Assembly (NCBI RefSeq): GCF_030816935.1
Contig: NZ_JAUSYO010000001.1
Coordinates: 1,054,001-1,118,000, forward strand
Direction: 5' to 3'
Length of the DNA stretch: 64,000 bases
Origin: Arthrobacter sp. B3I9
Lineage (GTDB): Bacteria > Actinomycetota > Actinomycetes > Actinomycetales > Micrococcaceae
Below the pieces are notes generated by a model. The model was not told where the DNA came from and made no database searches. It worked only from the letters and a program-made list of their open reading frames with translations. Below, piece by piece: positions 63,845 through 64,000 of this stretch (its first letter is position 1; each line of letters opens with the position of its first letter). A program made the position numbers and the translations under genes.

Positions 63845-64000
63845 GTGAACCGAGCATCCTTGGATAAGCGTCCGGACGAAGTAGCGACGATGTTCGACGA
63901 CGTCGCCCCCAAATACGACGTCGTCAATGACGTCCTGTCGATGGGCCAGACGCGCCGTTGGCGCAAGGTCGTCGTCGAAGCCATGGATGTGAAGGCCGGC
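63845..64000 (+). CDS. Demethylmenaquinone methyltransferase (MenG/UbiE), 3' end outside window
   Basis: Only the first 52 codons are in the window: [20 protein letters not shown], then [20 protein letters not shown]. The string [19 protein letters not shown] is the standard UbiE/MenG N-terminus. It would add the last methyl group in menaquinone synthesis. GACAAT (63833-63838) is 6 nt before the GTG, so a leaderless start is likely. Confidence 0.9.
   Translation, partial: MNRASLDKRPDEVATMFDDVAPKYDVVNDVLSMGQTRRWRKVVVEAMDVKAG

Overview
The window is high-G+C DNA from an actinobacterium, most likely a member of the Micrococcaceae such as Arthrobacter or Pseudarthrobacter. The support is the phenylacetate gene set with a TetR-type regulator, the menaquinone genes, the long Pta form paired with AckA, the GAF-ANTAR regulator, the LAxTG-type cell-wall anchor, and many start codons placed 6-7 nt after a TANNNT -10 box. 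The genus is inferred from gene content and style; no rRNA or tRNA is present. The window is almost fully coding. The largest gaps are about 220 bp (25325-25546 and 62219-62435), and both carry promoters or hairpins. I saw no tRNA, rRNA, CRISPR array, transposase, integrase or phage gene.

Layout. 1-5.3 kb: the end of a 3-hydroxyacyl-CoA dehydrogenase, a DUF6480-like membrane protein, a GNAT acetyltransferase, a secreted SGNH hydrolase and a large secreted serine protease with a sortase anchor. 5.3-12.3 kb: first phenylacetate block (hot-dog thioesterase, paaZ, then paaI-paaK-tetR on the minus strand), interrupted by a VOC protein and a DUF427 protein. 12.3-16.3 kb: pta-ackA, then a GNAT gene caught between two copies of a 128-bp repeat that includes the end of ackA. 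16.4-19.8 kb: a membrane M50-type metalloprotease with a PqqD-like N-terminus, and the repetitive Cys-free protein encoded just before it. 19.9-25.3 kb: an SQR-like flavoprotein with a DUF2945 protein, an oligopeptidase B, an LCP protein and a low-molecular-weight tyrosine phosphatase. 25.5-30.7 kb: second phenylacetate block, paaABCDE plus an enoyl-CoA hydratase/isomerase. 30.8-35.0 kb: surface sugar genes galU, gmd, fcl and a family-4 glycosyltransferase. 35.1-39.8 kb: an Lrp-type regulator divergent from a branched-chain 2-oxoacid dehydrogenase operon (E1 alpha, E1 beta, E2). 39.9-43.7 kb: a HisD-like dehydrogenase with its own polar amino-acid-type ABC transporter. 43.7-51.1 kb: assorted genes (TMEM175-type channel, MBL hydrolase, MinD-like ATPase, GAF-ANTAR, MFS, aminotransferase, PAP2 phosphatase). 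51.2-64 kb: GH32, menC, phoX, argS, menD, a second ABC transporter, menF and the start of menG/ubiE.

How the parts fit. PaaK makes phenylacetyl-CoA, PaaABCDE epoxidises it, a PaaG-like isomerase forms the oxepin, PaaZ opens the ring and oxidises the aldehyde, and the dehydrogenase at the left edge fits the beta-oxidation end. The three phenylacetate promoters share a 22-bp imperfect palindrome over or beside the -10 box, so the TetR gene next to paaK is probably the repressor of this set. The most unusual items are the M50 protease/repeat-protein pair, a 45-bp palindromic repeat inside the N-terminal coding region of paaB and at the start of paaC, and the repeat-flanked GNAT gene after ackA.
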